A stretch of DNA of 55,214 nucleotides, taken from Oscillospiraceae bacterium. Its GTDB lineage: Bacteria; Bacillota; Clostridia; Oscillospirales; Ruminococcaceae. The DNA is taken from NCBI GenBank assembly GCA_017435045.1, contig JAFSFT010000027.1:1-55214 (forward strand), read 5' to 3'. The translations under genes were made by a program, and so were the position numbers. Of the stretch, positions 1 through 7,795 are shown piece by piece. Each line of letters opens with the position of its first letter. The first letter of the stretch is position 1. Under the pieces are notes generated by a model. The model had not been told where the DNA came from and did no database searches. It was given only the letters and a program-made list of their open reading frames with translations.

Positions 1-408
1 GAGGATATCAGGACAGGCAATGCAACGGTATCCACAGCAAAGGCAGTATCAGTATCACTTACTCATACAAAGGCAAAGGTTACACAGAGTGTCAGAGAGG
101 TTAAGCTGTATCAGAACGACAGATACAGCAGAGGATTAATCAGACTGACAATCAGTGACAAGGCAATGCCAAAGACAGGAGCAGTGGAACTGGCAGAAGG
201 CACAGTCAGCGAATACTACGAACTGATAAGCCTTGGCAACGGCTGGTATGCAGTTGAGTACAAAGACAACACAGTTGCACCGAAGATTAAAAACGGAACA
301 TTAAAGCTGAATGTATACCTTAAAGGCAACAATACAAAGCACAAAAACCCTAATGCAACAGTAAGTGTAAAGGTTACAAATGTTAAGTTTAAAAGTAGTC
401 TGAGATAA
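1..408 (+). CDS. C-terminal end of a large repeat-type protein (5' truncated by window)
   Basis: The frame is open from base 1 to a TAA at 406-408, so only the last 135 residues are present. They are rich in Thr, Val, Lys and Asn, with alternating hydrophobic residues typical of beta-sandwich repeats of secreted proteins. The end (VTNVKFKSSLR) has no LPXTG-type sorting signal and no membrane segment. The bases are strongly biased to GCA and ACA codons. A strong terminator follows 25 bp downstream. I do not recognise a family; a secreted or surface protein is an inference from composition. Confidence 0.75.
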   Translation, partial: EDIRTGNATVSTAKAVSVSLTHTKAKVTQSVREVKLYQNDRYSRGLIRLTISDKAMPKTGAVELAEGTVSEYYELISLGNGWYAVEYKDNTVAPKIKNGTLKLNVYLKGNNTKHKNPNATVSVKVTNVKFKSSLR

Positions 409-430
409 ACCTGAAAACGAATACTAAACC

Positions 431-468
431 AAAAACCGGGCCCGATTATCTGTCGGACCCGGTTTTTT
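431..468 (+). terminator. Intrinsic terminator of the 5' partial gene
   Basis: The GC-rich hairpin at 435-462 (arms around ACCGGGCCCGA and TCGGACCCGGT, one mismatch, 6-nt loop) is followed by six T. It ends transcription of the gene stopping at 408. Confidence 0.9.
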
Positions 469-577
469 ATCTGAAAACTGTTGAATTTTAAACACTTTTA
501 TGTATAATTATTGTGGCTGTTTATAAAATAGCAAGTGTTGACAATATTACATATTGGTGTCATAAATGCCGGTATTA

Positions 578-606
578 TTGTAAAGATTTTGCTTTTGTGG
601 TATAAT
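578..606 (+). promoter_or_regulatory. Sigma-A-like promoter of the PASTA pseudokinase gene
   Basis: TTGTAA (578-583), a 17-nt spacer and TATAAT (601-606). A small palindrome ATCAC-GTT-GTGAT (604-616) overlaps the -10 box and could be an operator. A leader of about 170 nt (613-782) precedes the start codon; I see no other gene in it. Confidence 0.65.
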
Positions 607-782
607 CACGTTGTGATAAATATATCGTATAAAATTAAATAATTAAAAATGTTTGGGCAAAACTTATCGTGTACACTTCAACCGCTTTTCAAATTTTCTG
701 CAGACAGCAGCGTTGCAAAGCTGTTTGACAATTTGTGTGGTACAGCTGATTTGCCCTGACTTTAATAATATGGAGATATTTG

Positions 783-2387
783 ATGTCTGATTGTATTTTT
801 TGCGAAAGACAATTGAATAACGAAGATAAATGTGTCTGGTGCGGATTTCCACAGCAAGCAAGGGAACCCATATCAGGCACCCTTTCCTATGGCACAAAAA
901 TAAAGGACTATGTTATCGGCAATGTTCTTTCTGTAGACGGCGAAAGCACCACATATCTGGCTTTTGACAAGACAATTCAGCAGAAGGTTATTGTAAAGGA
1001 ATTTCTGCCCGTTACCCTGGTAGCACCAAGAAATGGGGCAGAGGTTGCGGTACAGCCTGCAAAACAGGTGCTTTTTAAAAACCTGCTCTACGATTTTGTG
1101 GATATGTATCAGACCTTGCAGAAGATAAAAAGTCCTGCAATGCCAAAAATTCACGAAGTGTTTATAGAAAATAAAACAGCCTATGCTGTGCTGGATTATG
1201 TAAAGGGTATGCCGCTTAAGGATTATCTTATCAGCAGAGGCAAGCCTTTTACCTTTAAGGAAGCACGCTGGATGTTTGAGGCTGTGTTTAATCTGCTTGA
1301 TGAAATGTCAAAGATGAACATCCATCATGGCGGCATAAGCGATGAAACCGTTATTGTAACACCTGATGGCTCTGTTGTGCTTACGGGTTTTGCAATACAG
1401 GACCTGCGCACAAAGAACGATCATGTGGCATACAAGCTCTATCAGGGATTTTCTGCACCGGAGCAGTATTATTCTGATGGTTTTCAGGGAATGTATACCG
1501 ACATTTATGCCCTTGCAAGCCTTATGTACTACACTGTAACGGGTAAAATTCTGGAAAAAGCCGCACTTGAAAGCAAGGATATATACCGCATTTTTCCTAA
1601 ATATGCGGTGGAAGCACTGAAATATGCCACAAAGAGCAACTTTAAAGAGAGAATAGACAGCATTGAAGATTTTGTTATGATGCTGGACGACAAGGGCACT
1701 GTTATAAAGCCGCAGACAAAGCAGGAAGATAAAAAAGACAGCAAAAAGCTGGTGCAGTACGGAATAATTGCCGCTGCACTTATTGTTGTGCTTGTGCTGG
1801 CTTTCAGCATTATCGGCGGCAACAGCGAACCTGCCGGGAGCGAAAGCAACCCTGTGGAGTCCTCTCAGCCTGTGCAGGAAACACGCCTGCCAAACTTTGT
1901 TGGCTACGCTTATTCGGATGTAATTGCAGATTCCAGCTTCCAGAAGGATTACACCTTTGTAAAGCTGGAGGCCTACAGCAGCGAATATTCCAAGGGCAGA
2001 ATCTGCAAACAGTCTCCCGAAGTCGGCACTGCTATTGCTCCGGGTACAACGGTATATCTTACAGTCAGCCTTGGTCCGCAGTCTGTAAAGGTGCCTGACA
2101 TTATAGGCATAAGCTATGACGATGCAGTTGAAAAACTGGACAGACTGGGGATTGCATACCGCAAGGAATATGTGGACCAGACCAGAAAATATGTGGCAGG
2201 CATGGTTGCAGACCTTAGCATAGACGAAGGCGAAGAAATCATGGTAAACGACGAGGTGCTGGTTGTGTACGTTGCAAACGACAAGCCTCTTGCAACTCCA
2301 ACACCGGAACCAACCCCAACACCAACCCCTACACCGGAACCAACTCCGGAACCGGAAGCAACGGAAGAACCCTCCGGTGATGAATAA
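783..2387 (+). CDS. Zinc-ribbon PASTA pseudokinase, membrane-anchored
   Basis: A 534-residue protein read from ATG 783 (GGAG at 772-775) rather than the TTG just before it. Residues 4-22 hold two Cys-x-x-Cys pairs (CIFC, CVWC), a small zinc ribbon. A kinase fold follows, with the KEFLP motif and its presumed ATP lysine, APEQ and TDIYALAS. The catalytic loop, however, reads HHGGISDET where HRDxxxxN is expected, and the DFG site is TGFA, so the catalytic and metal-binding aspartates are missing. One membrane segment (about residues 321-343) leads to two PASTA domains (about 368-500) and a Thr-Pro-Glu tail. In PrkC/PknB-type kinases, PASTA domains bind muropeptide or lipid II outside the cell. 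I infer a non-catalytic cell-wall sensor or scaffold. It is monocistronic, with its own promoter and terminator. Confidence 0.85.
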   Translation: MSDCIFCERQLNNEDKCVWCGFPQQAREPISGTLSYGTKIKDYVIGNVLSVDGESTTYLAFDKTIQQKVIVKEFLPVTLVAPRNGAEVAVQPAKQVLFKNLLYDFVDMYQTLQKIKSPAMPKIHEVFIENKTAYAVLDYVKGMPLKDYLISRGKPFTFKEARWMFEAVFNLLDEMSKMNIHHGGISDETVIVTPDGSVVLTGFAIQDLRTKNDHVAYKLYQGFSAPEQYYSDGFQGMYTDIYALASLMYYTVTGKILEKAALESKDIYRIFPKYAVEALKYATKSNFKERIDSIEDFVMMLDDKGTVIKPQTKQEDKKDSKKLVQYGIIAAALIVVLVLAFSIIGGNSEPAGSESNPVESSQPVQETRLPNFVGYAYSDVIADSSFQKDYTFVKLEAYSSEYSKGRICKQSPEVGTAIAPGTTVYLTVSLGPQSVKVPDIIGISYDDAVEKLDRLGIAYRKEYVDQTRKYVAGMVADLSIDEGEEIMVNDEVLVVYVANDKPLATPTPEPTPTPTPTPEPTPEPEATEEPSGDE

Positions 2388-2404
2388 TATAATAGTATAA
2401 ACTT

Positions 2405-2442
2405 AAGCCTTGTGCACTGTTGGGATGCACAAGGCTTTTTTT
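2405..2442 (+). terminator. Intrinsic terminator after the pseudokinase gene
   Basis: A 12-bp perfect stem (AAGCCTTGTGCA paired with TGCACAAGGCTT) at 2405-2435 followed by a T run. The next about 180 bp (2443-2621) hold nothing I can support. Confidence 0.92.
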
Positions 2443-2621
2443 GCCGCTGGTATAATAATCGGAGTATTGTTTGCTTAAATATTCAGGTAATGTATTTAGG
2501 GGACATACACAAAAATGTGTTTGTGGAAAATACGGGGATATGTTTATGCAAAATAATGAGTCTGAAACGGACGTTATGGGCGTATAAAACGAACGCTGTA
2601 ATAGCAGATGATTTTATAATA

Positions 2622-2657
2622 CAAAAACAAAAGGGTGAGGAAATCCTCACCCTTTAA
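2622..2657 (-). terminator. Terminator of the rpsF-ssb-rpsR operon
   Basis: Read on the minus strand, AAAGGGTGAGG and CCTCACCCTTT form a perfect stem with a 4-nt loop, followed by a T-rich tract. It lies 26 bp past the rpsR stop. Confidence 0.88.
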
Positions 2658-2682
2658 ATTGCTTTTTCAGCAAAAGACTCTA

Positions 2683-2937
2683 TTAGTTGTTTGTGTATGG
2701 CAGCAAAGCAACGTGACGAGCTCTTTTGATAGCTGTTGTAAGATGTCTCTGGTGCTGTGCACATGTACCTGTTACACGTCTTGGAACAATCTTACCTCTT
2801 TCAGAGATGTATTTTCTGAGTTTTGCTGTATCTTTGTAGTCGATAGTTTCTGCTTTTTCCATGCAGAAGCTGCAAACTTTTTTACGGCTGCGTCTTACTG
2901 GACGGCCGCCTTTAAATTCTCTATCATTTCTTTCCAT
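2683..2937 (-). CDS. rpsR: 30S ribosomal protein S18
   Basis: An 84-residue S18 with the basic N-terminus and the family core around [11 protein letters not shown]. It has two cysteines near the N-terminus (CSFC), as in zinc-type bacterial S18 forms, but the full four-Cys set is not kept. The start codon follows an AGGAGG site. It is the last gene of rpsF-ssb-rpsR. S18 and S6 form a heterodimer on the 30S platform, which explains their co-transcription. Confidence 0.97.
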   Translation of the reverse strand: MERNDREFKGGRPVRRSRKKVCSFCMEKAETIDYKDTAKLRKYISERGKIVPRRVTGTCAQHQRHLTTAIKRARHVALLPYTNN

Positions 2938-2963
2938 GGTAGATAAGCCTCCTTTTTCAAATT

Positions 2964-3431
2964 TTAAAACGGTAAGTCTCCGTCATCGCTTGCGATGCTG
3001 GAGAAGTCATCCAACTCGCCTGTGGAGAAGGATGAAGTAAAACCTGCTGGTTTAGAAGTTTCCTGGTAGCTGTTAGCTGGAGCAGGGGAATAACCTGTGC
3101 TCTGGCTGGAGCCTTTGCTTTCAACGAAGTAAGCGTTGTTGATAACAACTTCAAATGCTGTGCGGTTTTTGCCTGTGTCTTTATCCTGATATGTTCTTGT
3201 CTGGATTGTGCCGTTAAGACCGATGTTCTGGCCTTTTCTGAAATATCTTGAGATAAATTCAGCAGTCTGGCGCCATGCCACACAGTTGATAAAGTCTGCC
3301 TGTCTTTCACCGTTTGCATTTGCAAAAGCACGGTTTACTGCAACGGAAAAGCTGCATACGTTTGTGCCGTTTGGTGTCTGACGAAGTTCAGGGTCAGCAG
3401 TAAGTCGGCCAACTAAACATACAACATTCAT
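2964..3431 (-). CDS. ssb: Single-stranded DNA-binding protein
   Basis: A 155-residue SSB. The N-terminal OB fold ([25 protein letters not shown]) is followed by a disordered Ser/Pro linker and the acidic tip DDGDLPF, the peptide that recruits replication and repair partners. It lies between the S6 and S18 genes with short gaps of 15 and 26 bp and an AGGCG-type ribosome site, the standard Firmicutes arrangement. Confidence 0.97.
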   Translation of the reverse strand: MNVVCLVGRLTADPELRQTPNGTNVCSFSVAVNRAFANANGERQADFINCVAWRQTAEFISRYFRKGQNIGLNGTIQTRTYQDKDTGKNRTAFEVVINNAYFVESKGSSQSTGYSPAPANSYQETSKPAGFTSSFSTGELDDFSSIASDDGDLPF

Positions 3432-3446
3432 TTTACGCCTCCTTGA

Positions 3447-3725
3447 TTAAAGAGCAATTGTCATGTAACGCATAACGCCTTCAGAAATTCTAGCTCTGCG
3501 TTCGAATTCAGCAGGGAATACAGTGTTAGCTTCGTATGTGTAAAGCACATAGTAGCCTTCTGTTTCTTTGTTAATCATGTAAGCAAGTCTTTTCTTGCCC
3601 CATTCGTCAACAGAAACGAGAGTACCGTTTTCTTCGATAAGGCTTTTGAATTTTTCAACAAGACCTTTGATAACATCTTCTTCCTGTTTAGTGCTGATAA
3701 CAATCATAGATTCGTATTTCTGCAT
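3447..3725 (-). CDS. rpsF: 30S ribosomal protein S6
   Basis: A 92-residue S6 (MQKYESMIVIS to VMRYMTIAL). ATG 3723-3725 is chosen because a strong AAAGGAGG lies just upstream and S6 proteins normally begin this way; a 16-residue longer reading adds non-S6 sequence. First gene of the operon. Confidence 0.96.
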   Translation of the reverse strand: MQKYESMIVISTKQEEDVIKGLVEKFKSLIEENGTLVSVDEWGKKRLAYMINKETEGYYVLYTYEANTVFPAEFERRARISEGVMRYMTIAL

Positions 3726-3803
3726 CGTGTGCACCTCCTTTTGGACTGTGGCCCTGCCTTTAATACAGGGCAAGGATTTTGTTTGTCTGACCTATGTCGG
3801 TCA
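3726..3803 (-). promoter_or_regulatory. Structured leader of the rpsF operon, candidate S6:S18 autoregulatory site
   Basis: The 5' leader contains two hairpins on the minus strand: TCTGACC...GGTCAGA (3786-3804) and GCCCTG...CAGGGC (3755-3775). Many bacteria regulate this operon through an S6:S18-binding leader that mimics 16S rRNA. The hairpins are visible; assigning them to that motif is an inference. Confidence 0.45.
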
Positions 3804-3810
3804 GAAATAA

Positions 3811-3839
3811 ATTATATCAGCAAATGCTGTATAAGTCAA
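3811..3839 (-). promoter_or_regulatory. Promoter of rpsF-ssb-rpsR
   Basis: On the minus strand TTGACT, a 17-nt spacer and a perfect TATAAT. A strong housekeeping promoter. Confidence 0.9.
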
Positions 3840-3903
3840 GAAAAAATTTAAGATTTTTTACAAAATCTGCAGCGAAAATTCGTTATAATATACAAAGATA
3901 AGT

Positions 3904-3934
3904 ATTGCCTCTGTACATGGCAGTACAGAGACAA
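3904..3934 (-). terminator. Inverted repeat after the zinc-ribbon membrane protein gene
   Basis: A stem of TTGCCTCTGTAC against GTACAGAGACAA with a 6-nt loop, 12 bp past the stop of the neighbouring minus gene. The T tract is poor, so it may be a weak terminator or an mRNA end stabiliser. Confidence 0.5.
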
Positions 3935-3945
3935 TAAAAGCTGTT

Positions 3946-4866
3946 TTACATAAAGAAATAAAGTGCTATGGCAAACACAGCAATGTAAAGCACAGGTTTT
4001 ACAGGGCCGGATTTTTTCAGAAGTGTCTGATAAAAATCGTTTAATGTGGCACTTCTGGCTTTTATGCGTTTTATATCCTTTACCACCTTTTTTCTGTACT
4101 GGGGAATAGCCCAGTAACCAAGGAATACCTTAAAGGCAAGGGATAAAACGGAGGTTATGGTAATAAACATATCAAGATGTGCAATGCCGTTTACCACAGC
4201 CATATCAATTGCACCCATCTCTGCAGCCATCAGAAGCAGGCTTGGTGCAGACAGTATACCTGTAACAAAGATGATAAAAAGTGCTTCCAGCCACATTTTG
4301 CGGTAGAGGAAATAAAAACCGTCAAAAAGGCAGGCAGACCAGCTGAATGGTCTGAAATGCTTTATGTTTTTATCAAGGTTTCTGAAATGATAGATGTAGT
4401 ATGGTGCACTTTCGCCCATATAGATTGCCATATCCTTGTAGCTTACGCCGTCGTATTCTTCCTGCAGCACTCTTTCGTAGTTGCCAGGCTCTGCTTTGCC
4501 GAATACAGGCGGAACTTCAAAGGTGGCGTTGCGGTTTTCTCTGCCGACAGATGACGGATTTACTTTAACCTCTTTCTGATTGCCGTGCTGCAGTGATATA
4601 CCGCAGTTTTCGCAGAAGGCGGCATCCCTTGGATTTTCACTGTGGCATCTTGGACAGATGTTTGCGGCGGTGTTCTGTACAGCAATTCTTTCGGGAGCAT
4701 TCCATACAAAACCATCGCTGTGCCTTGCTTCGTTTACACAGTGACCAAGTTCCTTATAGCAGTGGCGGTGATGTGGTGTGCCGCATTCAGGGCATACAAC
4801 AACATCACTTTCAGGGGTGAAAGCCTGTTTGCACACATCGCATACGCAGCCATTATAGTTAAACAT
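3946..4866 (-). CDS. Zinc-ribbon/RING-like DUF2628-type membrane protein
   Basis: 306 residues. The N-terminus has a RING-like Cys/His cluster (CDVC, CPECGTPHHRHCY, then GHC), followed by a second zinc ribbon of CPRC...CENC type (about residues 71-92). The C-terminal half has a hydrophobic region with four or so membrane segments that starts near FSWSACLFDGFYFLYRKMW, the signature of the DUF2628 family. A TTTACA-16-TATAAT promoter lies just upstream on this strand (4912-4939). The function of the family is unknown. The prfB promoter is divergent from it. Confidence 0.8.
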   Translation of the reverse strand: MFNYNGCVCDVCKQAFTPESDVVVCPECGTPHHRHCYKELGHCVNEARHSDGFVWNAPERIAVQNTAANICPRCHSENPRDAAFCENCGISLQHGNQKEVKVNPSSVGRENRNATFEVPPVFGKAEPGNYERVLQEEYDGVSYKDMAIYMGESAPYYIYHFRNLDKNIKHFRPFSWSACLFDGFYFLYRKMWLEALFIIFVTGILSAPSLLLMAAEMGAIDMAVVNGIAHLDMFITITSVLSLAFKVFLGYWAIPQYRKKVVKDIKRIKARSATLNDFYQTLLKKSGPVKPVLYIAVFAIALYFFM

Positions 4867-4950
4867 AGTAATAAAACTCCAATCTATGTATATATCTGTT
4901 TAATATTATACATTATAAGATAAATTTTACATTTGTAAAGTACAAAAAAC

Positions 4951-4979
4951 TTTACTACAAAATATTATTATGATATTAT
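4951..4979 (+). promoter_or_regulatory. Likely promoter of prfB
   Basis: TTTACT, a 17-nt spacer and TATTAT, about 50 bp before the prfB start. Confidence 0.55.
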
Positions 4980-5028
4980 ATGTTAGTATATATTTGTGAA
5001 AACTTATTGTGAAAATACGAGGAAATAT

Positions 5029-6147
5029 ATGATTATAGTAGATGATTACAAAAAGATAGCAGCTGATGCAAAGGCACAGATTGATGACCTTAAGGATGCT
5101 GTTTCCTATAACCAGATACTTATGGAGATTGAAAAGCTGGAGGTAGACACACAGAACCCGGATTTCTGGGCAAATCCCGAAAAGCAGGCAAAGGTGTTCA
5201 GCCAGATAAAGACACTCAAGGATAAAAAGCAGTCGGTTGATGATATAATCACAGCGGTGGATGATATTGAAGCTATGATTGAGCTGTACGAAGAACTGGA
5301 GGATGAAAGCCTTGAGGGCGATATAGTTTCCACCAGCGAAAGCCTTACAGAACAGATAGAAATGCTGCGTCTGCGCAATCTGCTTACAGGCGAGTACGAC
5401 AAGAATAATGCCATTATCACCCTCCACGCAGGTGCAGGCGGCACAGAAAGCCAGGACTGGTGCGAAATGCTGTTCCGTATGTACGGCAAATACTGTGCAA
5501 AGGCGGGCTATAAAACCACAACTATTGATTATCTTGAAGGTGACGAAGCAGGCATAAAAAGCGTTTCTTTCTCCATTGAGGGCGAAAATGCCTATGGCTT
5601 CCTCAAGGGAGAACACGGCGTTCACCGCCTTGTACGCGTTTCTCCGTTTGATGCTTCGGGCAGACGCCACACATCCTTTGCATCCTGCGAGGTTATGCCT
5701 GAAATCGAAAACGATGAGGAAATTGTAATCCGCGAAGAAGATATCAAGATGGACGTATACCGTGCCTCCGGTGCAGGCGGTCAGCATGTTAACAAAACCT
5801 CCTCTGCTGTTCGCCTTACACATATTCCTACAGGCATTGTTGTTGCCTGCCAGAACGAGCGCAGCCAGTTTCAGAACAAGGACATGTGTATGAAGATGCT
5901 CCGTGCAAAGCTTGCACAGATTAAGGAACAGGAGCATCTTGACAAAATTGAGGATATCAAAGGCGTTCAGAAGGAGATTGCATGGGGCAGCCAGATACGC
6001 AGTTATGTATTTATGCCTTACACCCTTGTAAAAGACCACAGAACAGGTTTTGAAGACGGCAGGGTGGACTCTGTAATGGATGGAGAAATTCAGGGATTCC
6101 TCAATGCCTATCTTAAGGCACTCAGCAAAAATGAATTTCTCAGATAA
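5029..6147 (+). CDS. prfB: Peptide chain release factor 2 (no programmed frameshift)
   Basis: 372 residues from ATG 5029, preceded by GAGG; the ATG at 4996 lacks a ribosome site and adds non-family sequence. It has the SPF tripeptide (RVSPFDASG) that reads UGA and the GGQ loop (ASGAGGQHVNK) that triggers peptide hydrolysis. Many bacteria regulate RF2 with an in-frame UGA after about 25 codons and a +1 shift; here the reading frame is continuous, so that autoregulation is absent. A terminator follows at 6193. Confidence 0.96.
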   Translation: MIIVDDYKKIAADAKAQIDDLKDAVSYNQILMEIEKLEVDTQNPDFWANPEKQAKVFSQIKTLKDKKQSVDDIITAVDDIEAMIELYEELEDESLEGDIVSTSESLTEQIEMLRLRNLLTGEYDKNNAIITLHAGAGGTESQDWCEMLFRMYGKYCAKAGYKTTTIDYLEGDEAGIKSVSFSIEGENAYGFLKGEHGVHRLVRVSPFDASGRRHTSFASCEVMPEIENDEEIVIREEDIKMDVYRASGAGGQHVNKTSSAVRLTHIPTGIVVACQNERSQFQNKDMCMKMLRAKLAQIKEQEHLDKIEDIKGVQKEIAWGSQIRSYVFMPYTLVKDHRTGFEDGRVDSVMDGEIQGFLNAYLKALSKNEFLR

Positions 6148-6192
6148 GTTTTATTAATATACAATCTGATTGAATTTAATTTATTTATAAAA

Positions 6193-6237
6193 ATGGACAA
6201 TTGTTGTGCTTTGCAACAATTGTCCATTACTTTTTTG
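6193..6237 (+). terminator. Intrinsic terminator of prfB
   Basis: A perfect 14-bp stem (ATGGACAATTGTTG against its complement) with a 7-nt loop, followed by a T tract. The rest of the gap (6238-6421) is AT-rich and I see no gene in it. Confidence 0.88.
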
Positions 6238-6421
6238 TAACAATTCAAAGCTTTGTAAGCTTGGAGAGAATAAAGATTATTAAATGTTAAATTTATAAAA
6301 GTTAAGCTGTTTGTTAATTATATAAGAAAAATATGGCGTTGCTATAAGTAGATATCTAATTAAATTAAGTTTTAGACTGTGGTCGAAAGGTTGCAAAATG
6401 GTAACAAAACCCCTTAATTTA

Positions 6422-6450
6422 TTGACTATTTGGTTAAATATTTATATACT
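6422..6450 (+). promoter_or_regulatory. Promoter of the DUF3798 lipoprotein/ABC operon
   Basis: TTGACT (6422-6427), a 17-nt spacer and TATACT (6445-6450), about 70 bp ahead of the lipoprotein gene. Near consensus, in keeping with the strong codon bias of the gene it drives. Confidence 0.82.
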
Positions 6451-6521
6451 TAATTCATCATTTCACTTTGCATATTATTTATATTAATATACAGTGAATA
6501 AATAATAAGGAGGAAAAACTT

Positions 6522-7679
6522 ATGAAAAAATTATTAGCAATGCTTCTCGCAGGCGCTATGGCTCTTTCTCTGGTAGCTTGCGGCGGCAGTGAACCAGCAC
6601 CAGAAGCAGGCGGCGAAGATGCTGCACCAGCAGGTAAAGTTGCTATCGTTACCAACACTGTTTCCCAGAACGAAGAAGAATACCGTTCCGCAGAACAGAT
6701 GGTAGAAAAATACGGCGACAGAATCGTTCACGTAACATGGCCAGATAACTTTATGACAGAACAGGAACAGATGATCACAACAGTTTCCAAACTTGCAGCT
6801 GATCCTGATATCAAAGCTATCGTAATCAACCAGGCAGTTCCTGGTACAAACCCATCCATCGACAAATTGCTCGAAACACGTGATGATATGCTTATCATCT
6901 ACGCAACACCACAGGAAAACCCAGAAGACGTAGCAGTTCGTGCTGATATCATCATGCAGCCAAACGAACTTGACATGGGTCCTGCAATGGTTGAAGTAGC
7001 ACACGAAATGGGCGCAAAAACATTTGTTCACTACTCTTTCCCAAGACATATGGCACAGGTTCTCCTTTCCGGCAGACGTGACCTTATTATGGCAAAATGT
7101 GAAGAACTCGGTATCCAGTTTGTTGACGCAACAGCTCCAGACCCAACAGGCGACTCCGGTACAGCTGGCGCACAGCAGTTCATCCTTGAAGACGTGCCAA
7201 AAATGGTTGCACAGTACGGCAAAGACACAGCATTCTTCTCCACAAACTGCGCAATGCAGGTTCCACTTATCAAAGCTTGCGTAGAACAGGGTGCTATGTA
7301 TCCACAGCCATGCTGCCCATCTCCATACCATGGTTACCCAACAGCTCTTGGTCTTGTTGCTGAAGGCGACTCCGCAGCAGCAGTTACAATCGAAGAAATC
7401 GTTGCTCAGACAACAGCAGCTCTCGAAGAAGCTGGCGTTCTCGGCAGATTTGGTACATGGCCAGTTCCAACATCTATGATGATGACAATCGCAGGCGTTG
7501 AATACGCATTTGAATGGATGGAAGGCAACACAGAAGGCGATCTTGACCTTGCAGTTCTCACAGAAAAAATGGGCGAATACGCTGGTCTCGAATGTGAAGT
7601 TGCTCCATACACAGACGAAGCAGGCACAACATATGACAACTACCTGCTCATCATGATGGACTACCTCATCTACGAATAA
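6522..7679 (+). CDS. DUF3798-type substrate-binding lipoprotein
   Basis: 385 residues with a lipoprotein signal (MKKLLAMLLAGAMALSLVACGG, lipobox LVAC at Cys20), then an Ala/Glu-rich linker and a periplasmic-binding fold (VAIVTNTVSQNEEEY, KAIVINQAVPGTNPSIDKLLE). It is most like the DUF3798 family, whose ligand is not known to me, and it resembles the BMP/ribose-binding group in layout. It heads an operon with a duplicated ATPase and two permeases. The codons are highly biased and the ribosome site is an ideal AAGGAGG, so high expression is expected. A pair of Cys in PQPCCPSPY is unusual in an extracytoplasmic protein. Confidence 0.8.
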   Translation: MKKLLAMLLAGAMALSLVACGGSEPAPEAGGEDAAPAGKVAIVTNTVSQNEEEYRSAEQMVEKYGDRIVHVTWPDNFMTEQEQMITTVSKLAADPDIKAIVINQAVPGTNPSIDKLLETRDDMLIIYATPQENPEDVAVRADIIMQPNELDMGPAMVEVAHEMGAKTFVHYSFPRHMAQVLLSGRRDLIMAKCEELGIQFVDATAPDPTGDSGTAGAQQFILEDVPKMVAQYGKDTAFFSTNCAMQVPLIKACVEQGAMYPQPCCPSPYHGYPTALGLVAEGDSAAAVTIEEIVAQTTAALEEAGVLGRFGTWPVPTSMMMTIAGVEYAFEWMEGNTEGDLDLAVLTEKMGEYAGLECEVAPYTDEAGTTYDNYLLIMMDYLIYE

Positions 7680-7720
7680 TATTAAAGCTAAGTTAATATT
7701 ATAAGTCTCATACGAATAAA

Positions 7721-7747
7721 GGCACGGAGGGATTTTCCTTCCGTGCC
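7721..7747 (+). terminator. Intercistronic hairpin between binding protein and ATPase genes
   Basis: A stem of GGCACGGAGG with CCTTCCGTGCC and a short loop, followed by only a weak T tract. Such hairpins often protect or partly terminate the binding-protein message so that it is made in excess over the membrane parts. Confidence 0.65.
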
Positions 7748-7795
7748 ATTATTGCTAATTATATGCAAAATCAAAACAGTTAGGAGGAGCGACTC

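Noticed and set aside
5029-5130. Programmed frameshift in prfB
   Set aside because: No in-frame stop or slippery CTT TGA site in the first codons; one continuous frame codes for full RF2.
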